This document shows, one piece after another, positions 14,887 through 23,660 of a stretch of 64,000 nt of DNA. Under the pieces are notes generated by a model. That model was given only the letters and a program-made list of their open reading frames with translations. It did no database searches and was not told the origin of the DNA. A program made the position numbers and the translations under genes. The stretch comes from Bacillota bacterium. GTDB taxonomy: Bacteria > Bacillota > Clostridia > Lachnospirales > Lachnospiraceae. The stretch is from contig JAEZZQ010000015.1 in the NCBI GenBank assembly GCA_023442465.1, positions 613,310 through 677,309 of the forward strand, given 5' to 3'. The stretch's first letter is position 1; each line of letters starts with the position of its first letter.

Positions 14887-17543
14887 ATCGGCAAGATACC
14901 ATCATTTTGATAGTAGCGGATATCCGCTTCCGAATCGAAACGAACTACCGCTTCGAATTCAAGCGACCTTCCATCCGGCCGTTTGGCAGTAACCTTTACA
15001 TGTTCTCTCACCCCGGCATTTGCAGGCAGATGAACCGTAAAAGCTTCTTCACCAGTCAAGCCAAGCGTTGCCGCCGTCTGATTCGATAGGTACTCCAGTG
15101 GCAGTACCCCCATCATCACTAAATTAGAACGATGAATCCGCTCATACGACTCGGCAATAACAGCCCTGACACCCAAGAGCTTTACCCCTTTTGCCGCCCA
15201 ATCTCTGGAGGAACCCATACCGTAATCCTTGCCAGCCAAAATCAACAATCCGGTTCCATTTTGCCGGTACCTATAACTCGCATCATAAATACTCATAATC
15301 TCACCGGTAGGAAGATAACGGGTAAAGCTGCCCTCTTTTCCGTCAGCCAACTCATTATGCAGACGGGTATTAGCCAGTGTACCGCGAAGCATTACATGGT
15401 GATTGCCTCTGCGGGAGCCATAGGAATTAAAATCCTTTTGTTCCACACCATGCTCCTGCAGGTAAGCTCCGGCAGAGGAGTTTACCGCAATAGTACCTGC
15501 GGGTGAAATATGGTCGGTCGTAACAGAATCTCCCAGCTTGGCAAGCACCTTCAGGTTGTTCAGATGAGCGGCGGTCTCCTTGCCGGCGGTTAAATCATCG
15601 AAATAAGGCGGATTTGCAATATAGGTGGAATTCCCGTCCCAATTGTATGTGTGAGAACCTGCAATTACAATATCGTTCCAACGTTGATTTCCACTATAAA
15701 CCTCATCATATGCCTTACGATAGCTTTCTGATGTAACATACATTCTGACCTGTCTGTCGATTTCCTCCGTTGTGGGCCAAATATCCTCTAAATAAACTTT
15801 TTCTCCGTCAGCATTCACTCCAATCGGATCAACCGCCAGATTTTTGCGTAGATTACCAGCCAGCGCATAAGCAATCACCAGCAGCGGAGAACCGAGATAG
15901 TTAGCCTTAATAAGGGGATGAATACGTCCTTCAAAGTTACGGTTGCCACTAAGCACCGCACCGGACACCAGATTGGATTCTTTCAAGGCTGCTTCAATTT
16001 CAGGTTTTAACGGTCCTGAGTTACCAATACAAGTGGTACAGCCGTAAGCCACAATATGAAATCCAAGCTTCTCCAGATATGGGATCAGCCCGGAGCTTTC
16101 CAAATAACGGGTTACTGCCTGTGAACCAGGCGCAAAAGAGGTTTTCACTTTTGGGGAAACTGCCAGTCCTTTTTCCACCGCCTTTTTAGCCATCAAAGCG
16201 GCACCGAACAAGACTGTGGGATTCGAGGTATTGGTACAACTGGTGATGGCTGCAATCAAAACATCGCCTGTTTTCAAAATATCTTCTCTTCCGTCCAGTT
16301 CAAACACATATTTCTTTTCCAGCTCGTCTTCCCCAAGTCCAAACCCATGATTCCCCATCGGACTGACAATCGCGTGTTCAAACGCCTTCGACAGCTGATC
16401 CATCGGTACCAGGTCCTGTGGACGCTTCGGACCGGAAAGGCTGGTCATCAGATGAGAAAGATCTACCTCAATCACCTTGCTGTACTCCACAGTATCATTT
16501 GAATCATAGAATAAGTGATTCACCTTCAGATAAGCGGATATCTTTTCAATTTCTTCCGGATTTCGCCCCGTCAGTTCCAAATAACGGAGAGTTTCAGCAT
16601 CCGGAGGGCAATAACCACAGGTGGAGCCATATTCGGGCGCCATATTTGCAATGGTAGCACGATCAGCAAGAGAAAGGCTTTCATATCCGTCCCCAAAATA
16701 CTCCACGAATTTTCCTACCACATGATTCTCACGCAATACATGCGTAATCTCCAGCGCCAAATCGGTTGCCACAACACCGGCAGGCATGCGGTTTATCAGA
16801 CGCACGCCAATTACTTCGGGCATAGGGAACACGGAAGGCTCACCCAGCATGCAAGCCTCCGCTTCTATTCCGCCAACGCCCCAGCCAAGCACACCCAGAC
16901 CGTTGATCATCGTGGTATGAGAATCGGTGCCGAAAACTGAATCCGGCTGAAGAAAGAGATCATTCTCTATTTTCTTCTCAATCACTACCGGAGAAAGATA
17001 TTCAATGTTGATTTGGTGAACAATGCCGGTATCCGGCGGAACAACCCGCAGATTCGAAAACTCATTCTGAGCCCATTTCAGCATCTGGTAGCGTTCCATA
17101 TTTCGTTCAAACTCCAGCCTTGTATTGCCAATCGCTGCACGATCATTCCCGGCCATATCAATTTGAACGGAGTGGTCAATAATAAGGTCTACCGGGATTT
17201 CGGGATTAATCCCACTTTCCTTCAGCCCCAGCTTAACAGCGGCATCGCGCATAGATGCCAAATCGACAATGCAAGGTATCCCGGTATAATCCTGCAGCAA
17301 AATTCTGGACGGATAGAATTCGATTTCAGAGTTGATATTTTCTTTCCAGTTTAAGACCTTTGAAACATTGATCCTTAATTCTTCCTCCGACTTAGAATTT
17401 CTTATGACATTCTCGAGTACAACACGAATCGAATACGGGATTTTTTTCAAGTCAGTACCAAACTCTTCCGCTGCCTTTTCTAAATCGCAATATTCATACT
17501 CCTGTTTCTTTACTCGAAGCTTTGAGTTAAAAAAATGACGCAA
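14856..17543 (-). CDS. acnA: Aconitate hydratase A
   Basis: Converts citrate to isocitrate with a 4Fe-4S cluster. The product is about 895 aa, normal for AcnA. Cluster ligands are Cys436 in SCTNTSNP and Cys502/Cys505 in CTTCIGNSG; FGTDSHTTMINGLGVLGWGV and GMGSSRDWAAKGVKLLGVRA are the substrate motifs, the latter in the C-terminal swivel domain. TTG at 17543 is chosen because AGGAGGG lies 9 bases before it; the longer frame has no better site. The last residues (KQRSGFD) run into a dispersed repeat, so the native end may have been altered by its insertion. No citrate synthase or isocitrate dehydrogenase is adjacent. Confidence 0.93.
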   Translation of the reverse strand: MRHFFNSKLRVKKQEYEYCDLEKAAEEFGTDLKKIPYSIRVVLENVIRNSKSEEELRINVSKVLNWKENINSEIEFYPSRILLQDYTGIPCIVDLASMRDAAVKLGLKESGINPEIPVDLIIDHSVQIDMAGNDRAAIGNTRLEFERNMERYQMLKWAQNEFSNLRVVPPDTGIVHQINIEYLSPVVIEKKIENDLFLQPDSVFGTDSHTTMINGLGVLGWGVGGIEAEACMLGEPSVFPMPEVIGVRLINRMPAGVVATDLALEITHVLRENHVVGKFVEYFGDGYESLSLADRATIANMAPEYGSTCGYCPPDAETLRYLELTGRNPEEIEKISAYLKVNHLFYDSNDTVEYSKVIEVDLSHLMTSLSGPKRPQDLVPMDQLSKAFEHAIVSPMGNHGFGLGEDELEKKYVFELDGREDILKTGDVLIAAITSCTNTSNPTVLFGAALMAKKAVEKGLAVSPKVKTSFAPGSQAVTRYLESSGLIPYLEKLGFHIVAYGCTTCIGNSGPLKPEIEAALKESNLVSGAVLSGNRNFEGRIHPLIKANYLGSPLLVIAYALAGNLRKNLAVDPIGVNADGEKVYLEDIWPTTEEIDRQVRMYVTSESYRKAYDEVYSGNQRWNDIVIAGSHTYNWDGNSTYIANPPYFDDLTAGKETAAHLNNLKVLAKLGDSVTTDHISPAGTIAVNSSAGAYLQEHGVEQKDFNSYGSRRGNHHVMLRGTLANTRLHNELADGKEGSFTRYLPTGEIMSIYDASYRYRQNGTGLLILAGKDYGMGSSRDWAAKGVKLLGVRAVIAESYERIHRSNLVMMGVLPLEYLSNQTAATLGLTGEEAFTVHLPANAGVREHVKVTAKRPDGRSLEFEAVVRFDSEADIRYYQNDGILPMILKQRSGFD

Positions 17544-18036
17544 TTCATTTTCCCTCCTTCTCAAAATTATTACCGCCTGATTTCCTAATACCAGCAAGCA
17601 CCGTTAAATGCAGCATAAGCAATAAGACCTTGTCCTTCTTTGTCATTTTACCATAGTTTCTAAAATCATCCAACAATGTTTCCCCGGCACAAGGTACCGG
17701 GTTGTTTTGGAAACATGACTATCTATTCGATACGCCAGAGCATTACCATAAAAACTATGTTTATTCTCACTCTTGTTTCTAAATATTTAATAGAAAGCCA
17801 CTCCGGATGAATCTCACCTGCTGTTGAAGATAATACTTTTCTCCATAGCAATAAAAAGTGTCCCCCAAAAGCAGAAAAGTAATTAAATTAATTCATCACT
17901 TTTCATGCGGTATAAGATGTAACTTATTTATGCGTATACATGTATAGTATGAAATTTGCGTACACGAGTGCACCTTCAACAGAGGCGTTATTTGTAAAAC
18001 TCAATATGTAAACATTAAAAATATGGTTTTAAAAAC
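17544..18036. other. Intergenic stretch between divergent acnA and a lipoprotein gene
   Basis: About 500 AT-rich bases. I see no gene. The acnA promoter should lie here but no convincing -35/-10 pair stands out. Confidence 0.4.
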
Positions 18037-18064
18037 TTGATATTATTTATTAATAAATTATAAT
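18037..18064 (+). promoter_or_regulatory. Promoter of the plus-strand lipoprotein gene
   Basis: TTGATA (18037-18042) and TATAAT (18059-18064) separated by 16 bases, about 50 bases before the start codon. Confidence 0.55.
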
Positions 18065-18117
18065 TTGATATATAAGCAATTCGCATACATGGAGGGGAAA
18101 TTGAAAGAGGGATATCA

Positions 18118-18882
18118 ATGAAAAAAATGAAAATTATATCAATATTAATGATTATCCTTGTTATTACAGGATGCGGTCAAAAAGATGCAGAAGGAGAAAT
18201 TGAAATACCGAAAGTAACAGTTCTCGAAGAACGGGAAACAACAGAATCACCGAAAGTTGATATACAGGATAACGAAACAAAAAAGAATAGGCCAGAAGAA
18301 ATATTAAACCCAAGCAAGGATGAGGTACTAAGCAAGAGAGCACAGGTTCTTGATGGCATGAGTGACGAAGAAGTCAACTATATGAATCAGGTTATCAAAG
18401 ATATCAATATTAAATTGGAGCAGGCAATTATGTGGGACAACTGTTTGGTAAGATTGAGTGATCCAGAAGATATGCTGTGGAACTTGCTGAGTGACACCGG
18501 TGAAGTACAAATAGGATGGGCCTACGAAGAGGAAGCCTTGAAGATAAAGAAAAATACTGAACTGTCAGAAGACGAGTTCAATAAGCAGTACGGTACAGAA
18601 GTCATGCAATATAATGCATATACTGCTGAGGACTTCATTGCATGTATGGAAAAATTGCGGGAAAGCACAAATTATGAGGATTTTAAAAAAGATTTTGATC
18701 AACTGATAGATAATATGCAAAAGGCCGAAGAAACTCATAATGTAGAATATATAGAAACTATATATAAAATTGTACATGATATGGATTATTTTTTGCTCCG
18801 TTATGGCCCTGAAGATGTAGGTAAATATACAAAAGACAGTTCAACAGTCGATAAATACTATGGTGTATTGAATGTGTATTAA
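18118..18882 (+). CDS. Lipoprotein of unknown function
   Basis: A 254-aa exported lipoprotein. The signal peptide ends in VITGC (lipobox), Cys at residue 19-20. A charged linker rich in Glu, Lys and Thr (to about residue 70) leads to a helical domain (LDGMSDEEVNYMNQVIKDINI...) without motifs I recognise. GAAAGAGGG precedes the ATG and a good promoter and terminator bracket the gene, so it is a monocistronic unit on the strand opposite to nearly everything around it. Confidence 0.7.
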   Translation: MKKMKIISILMIILVITGCGQKDAEGEIEIPKVTVLEERETTESPKVDIQDNETKKNRPEEILNPSKDEVLSKRAQVLDGMSDEEVNYMNQVIKDINIKLEQAIMWDNCLVRLSDPEDMLWNLLSDTGEVQIGWAYEEEALKIKKNTELSEDEFNKQYGTEVMQYNAYTAEDFIACMEKLRESTNYEDFKKDFDQLIDNMQKAEETHNVEYIETIYKIVHDMDYFLLRYGPEDVGKYTKDSSTVDKYYGVLNVY

Positions 18883-18907
18883 GAGATTATAAATTATGCA
18901 GATAAGC

Positions 18908-18941
18908 AATGCGGTAAATGGTTAATGCCATTTACCGCATT
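18908..18941 (+). terminator. Terminator of the lipoprotein gene
   Basis: AATGCGGTAAATGG and CCATTTACCGCATT form a perfect 14-bp stem with a short loop; the following bases are weakly T-rich. Confidence 0.65.
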
Positions 18942-19295
18942 ACTTTATTTAAGCCATATTGCCAAGTTACATACATACTAATTGTGGACGGCCCCGAACT
19001 TATTGTTGGAAAGATTAATTAAATACCCATGTTTGATCCTGTCCCGTCGTAAACAGGAAATGTGCTACCACTTTAAAAATTCTGGCATATCTTTATCTCC
19101 TTTTTTGCTTTTTAACCGGTTAGGCACATAAAGGAGGTTATGATATGAAAATGTAAACATAGACATAACGCATGGAGGTTCTTCCTTAGAAAAAGCCGGC
19201 TAAGCTCTTCTGTGCTTCGCCCCACCTTTCTATTGTGATGCGGCGCGTAAGGGCGGCTCTGCTTATTCCTGGCGGGAAGACTTGCAGCGGCCGAA
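18942..19295. other. Intergenic stretch without recognisable gene
   Basis: About 350 bases between convergent genes. An AAAGGAGG site at about 19130 leads only to a three-codon frame (ATG AAA ATG TAA). No other structure seen. Confidence 0.35.
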
Positions 19296-19859
19296 TTATA
19301 GAAACCGCCTGACTCTTTTACAGTATTCCATATACTTTTCGCCGTATATCTTTTTCAGCGACTGTTCCTCAAGCCGGATTTGCCGGTTGAAAAGCCATAT
19401 GCCGGTAAAAACATAAATCAATATTATCCAATTCGGAATAATCAAAAATACTCCTATCAGAACCAACCCGAATGCTGAATATATTGGATTACGACTGATA
19501 GAAAATGCTCCCGTGGTCACAAGCTCTCCGAAATGATCTTCGTCCAAACCGACACGAAAGCTTTTTCCAAATGAAATCAGAGCGTATATAAATAATAAAA
19601 TACCCATTACGCATACGGCCACGCCTATCCAGCCAACCAATTCATTATTAAACAATTCAGCTCCGATTTGTGGTAAGCCAAACGCGCTTGCGAATACAAT
19701 ATAAAATAACAGTAAGGCGAACGGCGGAATTAAAAAATCCTTTTTGTCCATCTCGCCAAATTGAATAGCCTTTATCCCCAATTTTTTTAATTGAAAAGCC
19801 CGTGACAAAACGAGTGCTACAAGCAAAAACAATGCCGCTATCGCAATATATTCAGTCAT
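19296..19859 (-). CDS. ICMT/PEMT-family membrane methyltransferase
   Basis: A 187-aa integral membrane protein with about five membrane segments and the C-terminal isoprenylcysteine-methyltransferase-like signature: TTGAFSISRNPIYSAFGLVL with the conserved R-N-P-x-Y, and RLEEQSLKKIYGEKYMEYCK with the conserved E-E and Y. Members methylate lipids or prenylated/thiol groups using SAM; bacterial substrates are mostly unknown. Monocistronic by position. The start is ATG with GAGGAACTG-type site upstream. Confidence 0.78.
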   Translation of the reverse strand: MTEYIAIAALFLLVALVLSRAFQLKKLGIKAIQFGEMDKKDFLIPPFALLLFYIVFASAFGLPQIGAELFNNELVGWIGVAVCVMGILLFIYALISFGKSFRVGLDEDHFGELVTTGAFSISRNPIYSAFGLVLIGVFLIIPNWIILIYVFTGIWLFNRQIRLEEQSLKKIYGEKYMEYCKRVRRFL

Positions 19860-20486
19860 ATCAGTTCCTCCTCTTTATGATAAAATAAGCAAACCCTTCG
19901 TCAATGCTCCAATACTTCTAAACGTTTCCATTAAACAGTATCCTTATTCTCCTTATACCCTGTTGATGCAATTCTGATGTCCGCTAAGGGGAGCTTATCC
20001 GAGACTTCCCCTTTAATAAGTTTATTTTAACCGGAGGCAGGGGCAGCTTTTTTGCCCGAACCAACAGAAATACCTTTACTTGCGGCATAGTTCCCGTTTT
20101 TGTATACTGTTTGTAAAACAATCCAATCGCCGGACGAATCTTGTGATTCAAATGTATCAAAATCACGATAATAGGCGATACGAAACTGCCCTTTTAAAAC
20201 GCCTCATGACAACACCTCCCTTAATGCTTCGCTATGCCTTTCATTTTATAAATCTGGTTATAATGCACATAAATCCAACAACGAACCCCAGCAGCAAAGC
20301 CAGCATATGTATCACTATGGGAGAATAATCTACAAGCAAAAATAAGGGGAGATTGATGAAACAGGAGGGATTGCAGCCCAAATTAAAATTATACAAAAAG
20401 TTGCGGGATACCTCTTAATTACATTGATCACTATTCGCTCCTAATAAAATAAATATAAATAATCTCATTTTCTCTGAAATGAATTG
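19860..20486 (-). other. Intergenic region with decayed membrane-protein remnant
   Basis: No intact gene in 630 bases. On the minus strand around 20238-20420 an open stretch reads LVDYSPIVIHMLALLLGFVV followed by GFMCIITRFIK and a stop, preceded by a hydrophobic run in another frame. This looks like the end of a small membrane protein with a frameshift. An imperfect hairpin of AAGGGGAG/CTCCCCTT type lies at about 19986-20013. Confidence 0.3.
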
Positions 20487-20753
20487 CTATTTTGATGGCT
20501 TCCTGAATAATTCTACGACCAAAATTATAACACCCATCAAAAGAATGATCGATCCAAAAACAAAGGGAAATCCAAGGTTTAAACTTAAATTTACTTCGTT
20601 GACGCGATTAGGAGTTCCGAAGACAGCATACCAGAACTTTGAGCCGGTCCAACTGGTCAACGTTGCGCAATATGTTGAAGCAGTAATAATAATACATGTG
20701 GTAATAATCGTTCCGCAAACAGCAAGAACAGCCCCAATTATCGTTTTTTTCAT
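20487..20753 (-). CDS. Small two-helix membrane protein
   Basis: An 88-aa protein with two membrane segments (residues ~5-27 and ~60-82), a short external loop (CATLTSWTGSKFWYAVFG) and a basic end RKPSK. GGAAGGATT precedes the ATG. No family recognised; the remnant downstream could be a related copy. Confidence 0.5.
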   Translation of the reverse strand: MKKTIIGAVLAVCGTIITTCIIITASTYCATLTSWTGSKFWYAVFGTPNRVNEVNLSLNLGFPFVFGSIILLMGVIILVVELFRKPSK

Positions 20754-21059
20754 AATATTAATCCTTCCCCGTTACATAAATGCTCTCACACAATCTGCCT
20801 TTTACGTGCATCCGCTCTTCTGTAAGAGCAAATGCAGCAATCTGTCTTCATCCAATTCTTCACCGTCCATATTAATGTTTATATTATAAACGAGATTATT
20901 GAATTTGTGTAGTAATACCATATACTATTTCCTATCTATTTTTGAATTCTTTCTATTGGTACGGTCTATTGCCCTGCCGAGGAAACATCATCAACCATTA
21001 TGCGCATCATGCGGCGGACACAGTCGTTCATCGAAAAATTCAATGATATTTTCAAACGC
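20754..21059. other. Intergenic stretch between divergent genes
   Basis: About 300 bases with no gene seen. Its right end leads into the ArsR-type promoter. Confidence 0.35.
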
Positions 21060-21089
21060 TTGACAGATGCATAAGTGTGCATATATAAT
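21060..21089 (+). promoter_or_regulatory. Promoter with palindromic operator for the ArsR-type gene
   Basis: TTGACA (21060-21065), 18-base spacer, TATAAT (21084-21089). The spacer is almost filled by ATGCA-TAAGTG-TGCAT (21067-21082). The same ATGCA-N6-TGCAT palindrome recurs at 21491-21506, in front of the next gene. Confidence 0.75.
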
Positions 21090-21110
21090 TACATATAGGA
21101 CGGTGAGGAT

Positions 21111-21455
21111 ATGGGAAAAAATTATGATCCGCAAGCATGTGGCAAACTGATACAGGATAATATTGATTTTGAATTTTTCAAGACACTATTAGATCCGGTA
21201 CGCACGGAGATTTTAGTTTATCTTGTCTCTAATGGAACTAAGAACATAAAAGAGATAGCGGAAAATTTTTCACAAGACCGTTCTGTTATATCACGGCATT
21301 TAGATTTGATGTACCGATATGGCATAGTGGATAAAACCAAGGAAAACCGCAATATCTACTATGAAGCGAATAGCATGTTCGTCATAGATAAATTCGACCA
21401 GACTACAAACAACATTAAAAATTTATTATCATTGACGAACAAGTCAAAGGAATAA
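21111..21455 (+). CDS. ArsR/SmtB-type winged-helix regulator
   Basis: A 114-aa repressor-like protein: FFKTLLDPVRTEILVYLVSN is the dimerisation/wHTH start, IAENFSQDRSVISRHLDLMY the recognition helix, and NRNIYYEANSMFVI the wing. It lacks an ELCxC thiol motif, so it does not look like an arsenic sensor. GGTGAGG precedes the ATG. It lies 110 bases before the EFR1 ferredoxin gene on the same strand, and shared palindromes in front of both suggest it controls itself and that gene. The signal is unknown. Confidence 0.82.
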   Translation: MGKNYDPQACGKLIQDNIDFEFFKTLLDPVRTEILVYLVSNGTKNIKEIAENFSQDRSVISRHLDLMYRYGIVDKTKENRNIYYEANSMFVIDKFDQTTNNIKNLLSLTNKSKE

Positions 21456-21490
21456 AACAGGCAGGAATGCCTTTTTTATCTGCGATATGT

Positions 21491-21506
21491 ATGCAAATAT
21501 GTGCAT
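21491..21506 (+). promoter_or_regulatory. Second copy of the ATGCA-N6-TGCAT operator
   Basis: ATGCA-AATATG-TGCAT, 60 bases before the EFR1 gene start; identical arms and spacing to the site at 21067-21082. Confidence 0.65.
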
Positions 21507-21565
21507 ACAAGCTCAATTCAATTAAACTGAAACAAAAAGCAAACAAATGGAAAGGATATTGTATT

Positions 21566-22357
21566 ATGAGTAAGAACATTATTTTCGTTTTTTCAGGAAC
21601 AGGTAACAGTCTGTGGGCGGCAAAAGAAATAGCAAAGGAGTTGGAAGACTGCGAGATTTCAACTATGGGTAGCAATGGAAAGCCTTCATTGCCGGGGGAT
21701 TACGACAGCATCGGCTTTGTCTACCCCACCTATGCAGGGGGAATGCCAAAACGCGTAAAGGAGTTTGTTTCACATCTCGATTTGCAGAATAACAAGGATG
21801 CCTATTTCTTTGCGGTCGCAACCTGCGGAAGAGTATCCCGAGCCCAAAACGTCGTTACACAGATGCGCAATTTGCTGAAGCATAAAGGTATTAAGCTTAG
21901 CTATGGAGAACGCCTTGATATGTTTTCCAACTATGTCGTCGGGTATGAAATGCGCGATACGGTCAGAGAGGAAGCAGACCAATCAGCTGCCGATATAAAA
22001 CCAATGATTGAGAGCATTAAAATTCATATGACGAATAACGGGAATACCGTTCTAACCCCAAGACAGCTTACTTCTATAGGGTTTATGCACATTGTGCCAA
22101 ATATGGATAAGAATTTCAATGTGTCCGACACTTGTACAAGCTGCGGCATTTGTGAGAAAGTTTGTCCGGTAAGCAATATCGAGTTAAAAAAGGGTGCCAA
22201 GCCCTATTTCCAGCATCACTGCGAGCAATGCCTGGCCTGTATTCAATGCTGCCCAAGCAAGGCGATCAATTATAAAGACGAAACGCAGGACAGAAAAAGG
22301 TATATCCACCCCGATATTTCATGGAAAGAACTTGCGGAATTGAACAAAAAAGGATAA
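21566..22357 (+). CDS. EFR1-family flavodoxin-ferredoxin protein
   Basis: A 263-aa electron-transfer protein. The N-terminal flavodoxin-like domain has the FMN loop VFSGTGNSLWAAKEIAKELE; the C-terminal part has two 4Fe-4S motifs, CTSCGICEKVCP and CEQCLACIQCCP, and closes with the usual basic tail. EFR1 proteins are common in anaerobic Firmicutes; their partners are mostly unknown. The longer open frame to 21467 is rejected because it would read through the operator; ATG at 21566 has AAAGGA upstream. Probably regulated by the ArsR-type gene before it. The fragment at 9011-9300 is a truncated relative. Confidence 0.85.
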   Translation: MSKNIIFVFSGTGNSLWAAKEIAKELEDCEISTMGSNGKPSLPGDYDSIGFVYPTYAGGMPKRVKEFVSHLDLQNNKDAYFFAVATCGRVSRAQNVVTQMRNLLKHKGIKLSYGERLDMFSNYVVGYEMRDTVREEADQSAADIKPMIESIKIHMTNNGNTVLTPRQLTSIGFMHIVPNMDKNFNVSDTCTSCGICEKVCPVSNIELKKGAKPYFQHHCEQCLACIQCCPSKAINYKDETQDRKRYIHPDISWKELAELNKKG

Positions 22358-22405
22358 AGCTTTTATCCCCCGATGTGTAACATAAATTCAGATAATATCA
22401 CACTC

Positions 22406-23113
22406 TTAAATAATTTCCTTAAAACTGAACGGGCTGCCGTGACCCGGATAAACGGTTTCTATGGTCAAATTTCTTAGTCTGTTGATACTATCGGCTAATT
22501 GTGGAAAATCGCCGGCATTAGGAGACGAACTTGGCTTGCCGGTGTTTGCAAACGTATCACCGGCAATCAATTCCCCGCTCCTTGCCAGAATCGCAATAGA
22601 CCCATTGGTATGGCCGGGTACGTGAATAACCGCTGCGTCAAAACCATATGGCGACAAATCAAATCCATCTTCCAATAAGATGTCCGGGGAAAACCTCTCG
22701 AACTCGTCAAGCATTCTGCAAGTGACTTTTGTTATAAAATCCTTGTGTTGCAAAAACATTTGTTGCAGTTCCGAAGAGTCGTATTGATAACTCTCCATCC
22801 ATTTTTGTAATGTCGGATTCTCAACCAATTCCCTGTCACCATCGTTCATGGCTATTTTAGTTTTAAAATGTTCTCTTAGATATGCGGCATTACATGAATG
22901 GTCGTTATCGCCGTGAGTTAATACGATTAGGCGAAGATTATTCTTTGTACACCCGGCGGCTTCAAGCTCCTTTAACAAAAGCTCGCGCCGGTTTGTGAAC
23001 TGCTGATCCATGACGGTATGGCCACCAGTATCAAACAAAATAAAATTGTCCATACACTTAACAAGATAACTATTTACACCATTCAAATCAATTCGGCTGA
23101 TCTCTGACATCAT
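22406..23113 (-). CDS. MBL-fold metallo-hydrolase
   Basis: A 235-aa metallo-beta-lactamase-fold enzyme. The metal-binding motif is THGDNDH (HxxxDH: second His replaced by Asp-containing GDNDH, still giving H, D, H), then GHTNGS, AGDTF and YPGHGSPF supply the remaining ligands. Such short glyoxalase-II-like proteins hydrolyse thioesters or lactones; the substrate is open. GGGGAGGAAT precedes the ATG. It converges with the EFR1 gene. Confidence 0.85.
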   Translation of the reverse strand: MMSEISRIDLNGVNSYLVKCMDNFILFDTGGHTVMDQQFTNRRELLLKELEAAGCTKNNLRLIVLTHGDNDHSCNAAYLREHFKTKIAMNDGDRELVENPTLQKWMESYQYDSSELQQMFLQHKDFITKVTCRMLDEFERFSPDILLEDGFDLSPYGFDAAVIHVPGHTNGSIAILARSGELIAGDTFANTGKPSSSPNAGDFPQLADSINRLRNLTIETVYPGHGSPFSFKEII

Positions 23114-23660
23114 TTATTCCTCCCCTTGCATCAACTCTGATAATGGTTTGCCGGCCCGGATATGCCGGCACCATCGGATAAATTGGTGGTCACGATATAA
23201 ACTACCAAAGCTTGCCTTATAAAAAGTACCTATTCCGTTTTCAATAAACTTTTTAACGCATACCCCATTTAATTCTCGTTTAATACCATACCGAGAATGA
23301 TATAATCTATCAAAAACCTCCGCTCAATATATCTTATAGATATATTGTACTGCTACATCATGAGTATGTAAAGCTTTTTTGAAAATTAATGCCAATACAT
23401 ATAAAAAGTGCCTGTGGAATAGCAAATTTCCAGCCCACAGGCACTCCAATCTTTTTTACATACATCCTATCTTCTCACCCATTATAATCAAACCTGCTTT
23501 CCCAACTCCACCTGATTTTTAACAAAAATCGCCCCCGGAAGCGGTATTCCACTATTTTCATAGGGAAATCAGTGGACATGCAGCGACACTTATAAGACAG
23601 TGAGAATTTTCAATAAATACACGGCGCGGGGGAGGAACGGAATATCAGGTTTACAGGAGG
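23114..23660. other. Intergenic region with terminator
   Basis: About 550 bases between the MBL gene and the helicase. Apart from the hairpin at 23408-23444 no gene or repeat is seen. Confidence 0.4.
23408..23444 (-). terminator. Intrinsic terminator downstream of the helicase
   Basis: GTGCCTGTGG (23408-23417) and CCACAGGCAC (23435-23444) form a 10-bp stem; on the minus strand it is followed by TTTTTAT. It can end the helicase transcript. Confidence 0.7.
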
